A DNA stretch of 36,065 nucleotides from Nitrospirota bacterium (GTDB taxonomy: Bacteria > Nitrospirota > Thermodesulfovibrionia > Thermodesulfovibrionales > JdFR-88): contig JAJYJK010000022.1 of NCBI GenBank assembly GCA_021789555.1, positions 1 to 36,065 on the forward strand, written 5' to 3'. Position numbers and translations under genes: made by a program. The notes under the pieces were generated by a model that saw only the letters and a program-made list of their open reading frames with translations, was not told the DNA's origin and searched no databases. Below are positions 32,311 to 36,065 of this stretch, piece by piece. The stretch's first letter is position 1. Each line of letters opens with the position of its first letter.

Positions 32311-32444
32311 AAAAATCACGGGCGCCATTTTCCGGAGGCGTTATTTGTCCTTTTAGATCTTGAAGGAAAACGGGGACGGGAAGGAGCATGTGATTGTTGT
32401 TAAGATAAAATAGTGGAAATAATTCCTGTCAGGAGTAAATGAAT

Positions 32445-32765
32445 ATGCCTGTAGTAGCATGGTTTATCTTTGTACTTGCGGCGGTGCTCGAAGTGGGCGG
32501 CGACGCGCTGATTCGGCGCGGGCTCAGGTCCGGCGGACTTATCCTGATCGCGATCGGGTTTGGCATATTGGGTTGTTACGGGATCACGGTCAACATGGTG
32601 AGATGGGATTTTTCAAAACTGCTTGGCGTTTATGTAGGGGTTTTCGCCCTGGTCAGCGTCCTTTTCGGCCGTTTTGTCTTCAAGGAAAATATCGCAACCT
32701 TCACCTGGCTGGGGCTTCTTTTGATAATCGCGGGGGGCCTGGTGATTCAATTTGGTAACAGATAA
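32445..32765 (+). CDS. SMR-like four-helix membrane protein inside the kdp locus
   Basis: A 106-residue, very hydrophobic protein with four predicted membrane helices: AWFIFVLAAVLEVGGDAL, GLILIAIGFGILGCYGI, LLGVYVGVFALVSVLFG and WLGLLLIIAGGLVIQFG. Length, topology and a membrane Glu in helix 1 (AAVLEVGGDALIRRG) resemble small multidrug resistance/EmrE-type transporters, but several EmrE aromatic residues are missing, so the substrate is open. AGGAG at 32431-32435 is nine bases before this ATG and three before an ATG at 32439; the former is preferred. It lies between kdpC and kdpD, where no such gene is expected. Its 3' end is tandemly duplicated. Confidence 0.65.
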   Translation: MPVVAWFIFVLAAVLEVGGDALIRRGLRSGGLILIAIGFGILGCYGITVNMVRWDFSKLLGVYVGVFALVSVLFGRFVFKENIATFTWLGLLLIIAGGLVIQFGNR

Positions 32766-32800
32766 AAACGGGCAGTTTGGTAACAGGTAAAGGCGGGGGA
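32751..32800 (+). repeat. Duplicated tail of the SMR-like gene, 25-bp period
   Basis: TTTGGTAACAG at 32751-32761 recurs exactly at 32776-32786. The following parts ATAAAAACGGGCAG and GTAAAGGCGGGGGA are diverged copies, so the whole 25-bp unit is tandemly repeated. The first unit contains the SMR gene's stop codon and the 12-mer GATAAAAACGGG shared with the kdpA tail. Confidence 0.85.
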
Positions 32801-32826
32801 TTCGGGTATAACTAAAAAGGGCAACC

Positions 32827-35535
32827 ATGGACGAACGCAGGCCTAAGCCGGAGGAGTTTCTGGAGCAGGCGCGCCGTGAAGAGGAGCGCGGCCGTGAAGG
32901 GCAGCTGAAGATATTTTTCGGCTCGGCCCCCGGGGTGGGCAAGACCTATGCCATGCTCGAGGCCGCCCGGCAGAGACGCTCCGAGAATGTGGACGTGCTT
33001 GTCGGGCTCGTGGAGACCCACGGCCGCAAGGAGACCGAGGCGCTGCTGGAAGGTCTCGAAATCCTTCCCCGGCGCGAACTGGAATATCGCGGCACGAAAT
33101 TAAAAGAATTCGATCTGGATGCGGCGCTGGCCCGCAAGCCCGCCGTCATGCTGGTGGATGAGCTTGCCCACACCAACGCCCCGGGCTCGCGGCATAAAAA
33201 ACGCTGGCAGGACATCTACGAGCTGCTGGGCGCGGGCATCTCCGTCTATACCACGATGAACGTCCAGCACCTTGAGAGCCTGAACGACATTGTCACCCAG
33301 ATTACGGGCGTCAGGGTGCACGAGACCGTACCGGATTTCCTGCTTGAGCGCGCCGACGACATCGAGCTTGTAGACCTGTCCCCGGAGGACCTCTTGCGGC
33401 GGCTTCAGGAGGGGAAGGTATATGTGCCGGAATTGGCGGCCCGGGCAAGGGAGAATTTTTTCCGGAAGGGCAATCTGCTCGCGCTTCGGGAACTGGCGCT
33501 CCGCAGGACCGCCGACAGGGTCGACGAGCTGATGCGCAGTTACCGGCTTGTCAAAAGGGTCAAGGCGGTGTGGCCCGCGGCCGAAAGGGTCCTCGTGTGC
33601 GTAGGCCCGAACCCCCGCTCGATACGCCTCATACGGGCGGCAAAGCGTATGGCCGACAGCCTCAAGGCGGAGCTGATAGCGGCTTACGTCGAGGCCCCGC
33701 ACAAGGTGAAACCCTCTGAAAGCGATATGAGGCAGCTTGCCGAGCACATGCGCCTGGCCGAAAGCCTGGGGGCCGAGACCGTGACGCTGTCGGGGACGAA
33801 GGCATCCGAGGAGATATTGAATTATGCGCGGAGCAGGAACGTCACCAAGATACTGGTCGGCAAACCCACTCATGCCAGGTGGAAGGACAAGGTGTTCGGC
33901 TCCATGCTCGACGAGGTCGTGCGTGGCAGCGGAGACATGGACGTCTATGTGATAACGGGCGAGACCGCGGAGCCGGTGACCAGTCATATAGCGGAGGCCG
34001 CCCGGCCGCGCCCGGCCCCGAAAGAATGGCTCCTCAGTCTCTCGGCAGTCGCGGGCGCCACCGGGATAGCGTTTCTGTTGTCCTCTTATTCCACTATCAA
34101 CGTCGCCATGGTCTATCTGCTTGGCATCGTGCTCGTCTCGAGCCGCACGGGCAGCGGGCCTTCCCTGCTGGCGACCGTCCTTAGCATAGCTGCCTTCGAT
34201 TTTTTCTTTGTCCCGCCGATGTATACCTTCAACGTAAGCGACGCGAGGTATTTTTTCACGTTTGCCGTCATGTTCGCCGTGGCCCTTGTGATAAGCAGGC
34301 TGACGCTCAGGATCCGCCGGCAGGCGGTCGCCTCCAGCGACAGGGAAAGGAGGACCGCCGCCCTCTACGGGCTCTCCCGCGAGCTGTTGCACGAAAGGGG
34401 GATCGAACGAGTGGGCGCGGTCGCGACAAGACATCTGAGCGAGCTGTATGCCTGCCGTGTAGTGATACTCGTGCCCGACGAGCGTGACAAGCTCGCGGTG
34501 GCGACGACCGGCCCTGCTACCTTTGCCCTCGACCAGAATGAGATGAGCGTGGCCCAATGGGCCTTCGACCACCGGCGGGAAGCGGGACTGGGGACCGATA
34601 CCCTTTCCGGGGCGGAGGCGCTGTACATACCCCTTATAACGTCATCGAGGGCGGTCGGCGTGCTTGGCATAATGCCGGCTGCGGCAGAAGCGGGCTTTCC
34701 CGCAAGGGGCGTGGCCTTCGACTATGAGCAGATACACGCCCTGGAGAGCTTCGCAAACCAGATAGCGATGGCCGTGGACAGGGCGATGCTTGCCGAAGAG
34801 GCGCAGAAGGCCCTCCTGAGGGCGGAGGCCGAGGCCCTCAGGAGCACGCTTCTAAGCTCCGTCTCCCACGACTTGCGCACCCCGCTTGCCGCAATCACCG
34901 GGGCGGCCACCGCGCTTGCCGAGCGCGACATAGCCCTTGACAGGCTGGGCAGCCGCGAGCTTGTCCGGACCATCCAGGAAGAGGCGGAGCGCCTGAACCA
35001 GATCATCAAAAACGTCCTTGACATGACCCGTCTGGAGGCAAAGGCAATCAGCGTGAAAAAGGAGTGGCAGTCCATAGAAGAGATTGCGGGCGTGGCCCTG
35101 AACCGGCTCTCCGAGAAACTCGAAGGCCGCCCCGTGAGGGTGGATATCCCGACGGGCCTGCCTCTTGTCCCCTTTGACCCGCTGCTTATCGAGCAGGTGC
35201 TCATGAACCTCCTGGACAATGCCGTCAAGTACAGCCCGAAGGGCGCCCCCCTGGAGTTGTCCGCTAAGATAGAGGACGGCTCCCTGCTTTTCGAGCTGGC
35301 GGACCGCGGCCCCGGAATCCCATCCGGGGACGAGGAGCGGATATTTGAAAAATTCGTGCACGGCGCGGGGGGTGGCATAGGGTTGGGGCTTGCAATCTGC
35401 CAGGCCATCATCACGGCCCATAAGGGGCGCATCTGGGCCGAGAACCGGCCGGACGGCGGCGCGGTCTTCCGGTTTAACCTGCCCGTGGGGGAGCCCCCTC
35501 CGATGCCTGAGCCCGAAGAGCTTACGGAGGCCTGA
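32827..35535 (+). CDS. kdpD: Osmosensitive K+ channel sensor histidine kinase KdpD
   Basis: A 902-residue membrane kinase that senses low K+/turgor and phosphorylates KdpE. Domain order: N-terminal KdpD domain with Walker A GSAPGVGKT (32-40) and Walker-B-like VMLVDELAHTNAPGSRHKKR; Usp-like domain (about 250-370); four membrane helices of DUF4118 (about 400-500); a GAF-like segment (about 520-650); HisKA with His681 in SVSHDLRTPLA; HATPase with Asn798 in NLLDNAVKYSP, DRGPGIP and GIGLGLAICQA. All core residues are present, so the kinase looks intact. The ATG at 32827 follows a modest AAGGG. It is four bases from the truncated kdpE. Confidence 0.97.
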   Translation: MDERRPKPEEFLEQARREEERGREGQLKIFFGSAPGVGKTYAMLEAARQRRSENVDVLVGLVETHGRKETEALLEGLEILPRRELEYRGTKLKEFDLDAALARKPAVMLVDELAHTNAPGSRHKKRWQDIYELLGAGISVYTTMNVQHLESLNDIVTQITGVRVHETVPDFLLERADDIELVDLSPEDLLRRLQEGKVYVPELAARARENFFRKGNLLALRELALRRTADRVDELMRSYRLVKRVKAVWPAAERVLVCVGPNPRSIRLIRAAKRMADSLKAELIAAYVEAPHKVKPSESDMRQLAEHMRLAESLGAETVTLSGTKASEEILNYARSRNVTKILVGKPTHARWKDKVFGSMLDEVVRGSGDMDVYVITGETAEPVTSHIAEAARPRPAPKEWLLSLSAVAGATGIAFLLSSYSTINVAMVYLLGIVLVSSRTGSGPSLLATVLSIAAFDFFFVPPMYTFNVSDARYFFTFAVMFAVALVISRLTLRIRRQAVASSDRERRTAALYGLSRELLHERGIERVGAVATRHLSELYACRVVILVPDERDKLAVATTGPATFALDQNEMSVAQWAFDHRREAGLGTDTLSGAEALYIPLITSSRAVGVLGIMPAAAEAGFPARGVAFDYEQIHALESFANQIAMAVDRAMLAEEAQKALLRAEAEALRSTLLSSVSHDLRTPLAAITGAATALAERDIALDRLGSRELVRTIQEEAERLNQIIKNVLDMTRLEAKAISVKKEWQSIEEIAGVALNRLSEKLEGRPVRVDIPTGLPLVPFDPLLIEQVLMNLLDNAVKYSPKGAPLELSAKIEDGSLLFELADRGPGIPSGDEERIFEKFVHGAGGGIGLGLAICQAIITAHKGRIWAENRPDGGAVFRFNLPVGEPPPMPEPEELTEA

Positions 35536-35539
35536 GCGG

Positions 35540-35884
35540 ATGCCGGAACAGAAAGAGGCGATACTGCTTATAGAGGACGAGCCGCAGATGAGGCGTTTCC
35601 TGAGGGTCATCCTGCGGGGGCACGGCTACCAGATGTTCGAGGCCGCCACCGGGGGGGAAGGGCTTGCGCAGGCGGCGCAACGCAACCCCGAACTTGTCCT
35701 TCTTGATCTGGGATTGCCGGACATCGACGGGATAGAGGTGACCAGGAGGCTGAGGGAATGGAGCGACGTGCCTATCATCGTCATCTCGGCCAGGGAGCAG
35801 GAGCTGGACAAGATCAGAGCCCTCGACGAGGGCGCCGATGATTACCTGATAAAACCCTTCGGCAGCGGGGAGGCGGCGGTTTAA
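35540..35884 (+). pseudogene. kdpE: kdpE response regulator truncated after the receiver domain
   Basis: Starts normally at ATG 35540 with GGAGG nine bases upstream, right after kdpD. The 114 residues form an essentially full receiver domain: acidic pair in LLIEDEPQMRRF, phosphoacceptor Asp56 in LVLLDLGLPDIDG, Ser in VISAR, and Lys in DDYLIKPFGSGE. Normal KdpE continues with ELLARIR and a winged-helix DNA-binding domain of about 110 residues. Here the sequence changes to AAV and a stop; no downstream frame restores homology before the next gene begins at 36002. A 15-bp palindrome starts 40 bp after the stop. It could be a functional receiver-only protein, but loss of DNA binding by deletion or element insertion is likelier. 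Confidence 0.8.
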
Positions 35885-35923
35885 GGGCCTAACCGGCGCG
35901 TATCCAAAGGGATTAAGATTCCT

Positions 35924-35957
35924 GATCTTCCCCGCGGCCTCTGCCGCGGGGAAGATC
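35924..35957. repeat. REP-like palindrome, copy D
   Basis: GATCTTCCCCGCGGC (35924-35938) and its perfect complement GCCGCGGGGAAGATC (35943-35957) surround CTCT, a 15-bp stem with a 4-base loop. Further out, AGGGAT and ATCCCT also pair. The right flank GAAGATCAAT matches copy C. No T run follows, so it is not a clear Rho-independent terminator. Confidence 0.8.
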
Positions 35958-36001
35958 AATATCCCTATGGGGTATAATATTTCCCGTTTGCCTCATCTCC
36001 G

Positions 36002-36065
36002 ATGATCGCGAAATTCGACCTTGATGTCTCCAGCGGGTCGGACTTCCACGAGAAACCCAGCGAAG
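36002..36065 (+). CDS. 5' end of a gene cut by the window edge
   Basis: An open frame from ATG 36002 reads MIAKFDLDVSSGSDFHEKPS and continues past the window. A TATAAT box lies at 35973-35978, and an in-frame stop at 35975-35977 excludes an earlier start. The ending DFHEKPSE could lead into the ECGVFG-type N-terminus of amidophosphoribosyltransferase (PurF), whose catalytic Cys is exposed after processing of such leaders. That is only a guess from 21 codons. There is no good ribosome site. Confidence 0.4.
   Translation, partial: MIAKFDLDVSSGSDFHEKPSE

Noticed and set aside
32310-32350. Possible terminator after kdpC
   Set aside because: The only stem I can draw is four or five pairs with mismatches; not supportable.
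32357-32413. Short frame ending the kdpC-SMR gap (peptide ILKENGDGKEHVIVVKIK)
   Set aside because: It looks protein-like and could be a gene remnant, but it is only 18 codons after a stop, has no start with a ribosome site and no family resemblance I can name.
35884-36000. Frameshift explaining the short KdpE
   Set aside because: I read the other two frames after 35870 and found no continuation of the winged-helix domain; the missing part is deleted or displaced, not out of frame.

Overview
This is a GC-rich, densely coding chromosomal segment from a Gram-negative (diderm) bacterium. Lipid A genes, an RND efflux system, outer-membrane proteins and a B12-dependent ribonucleotide reductase are all present. 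GC-rich coding sequence that nevertheless uses many ATA and AGG codons, together with the gene content, suggests an uncultured Nitrospirota- or Desulfobacterota-like lineage. That placement is inference with low confidence; no rRNA or tRNA gene is visible.

Layout. (1) 1-1704: an insertion-sequence end, then a promoter serving a lipoprotein gene overlapped by a tandem universal-stress-protein gene. (2) 1819-5353: class II ribonucleotide reductase, pdxJ-acpS (overlapping) and an endonuclease III gene with an altered Fe-S ligand set. (3) 5495-11430: a tight lipid A/Kdo operon, gnnA-gnnB-lpxB-waaA-lpxK-yjbQ. The gnnAB pair predicts a 2,3-diaminoglucose lipid A backbone with amide-linked acyl chains. 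(4) 11551-12981: a COG2509-type FAD protein. (5) 13267-19067: a complete tripartite efflux operon (outer-membrane factor, adaptor, RND pump). (6) 21316-19064, minus strand: bfr-trxB-outer-membrane protein. (7) 21397-26230: an apparently rearranged region with a remnant of a dehydrogenase gene, REP-like palindromes and a 1492-residue protein. That protein has a PPDK-type ATP-grasp and phosphohistidine domain behind about 1000 residues I cannot assign. (8) 26278-27384: trmO and a small beta-barrel protein. (9) 27553-35884: the Kdp potassium system, consisting of a 26-residue microprotein, kdpF, kdpA, kdpB, kdpC, an SMR-like membrane protein, kdpD and a kdpE cut off after its receiver domain. The window ends in the first codons of another gene.

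Themes that cut across genes: short tandem duplications of 21-30 bp recur at several places, both in gene junctions and in frame inside genes. Two families of GC-rich palindromic repeats lie next to both broken genes. The best candidate for an undescribed activity is the large PPDK-like protein: it carries a complete phosphoryl-transfer module but lacks the PEP/pyruvate barrel and has a very large N-terminal part.
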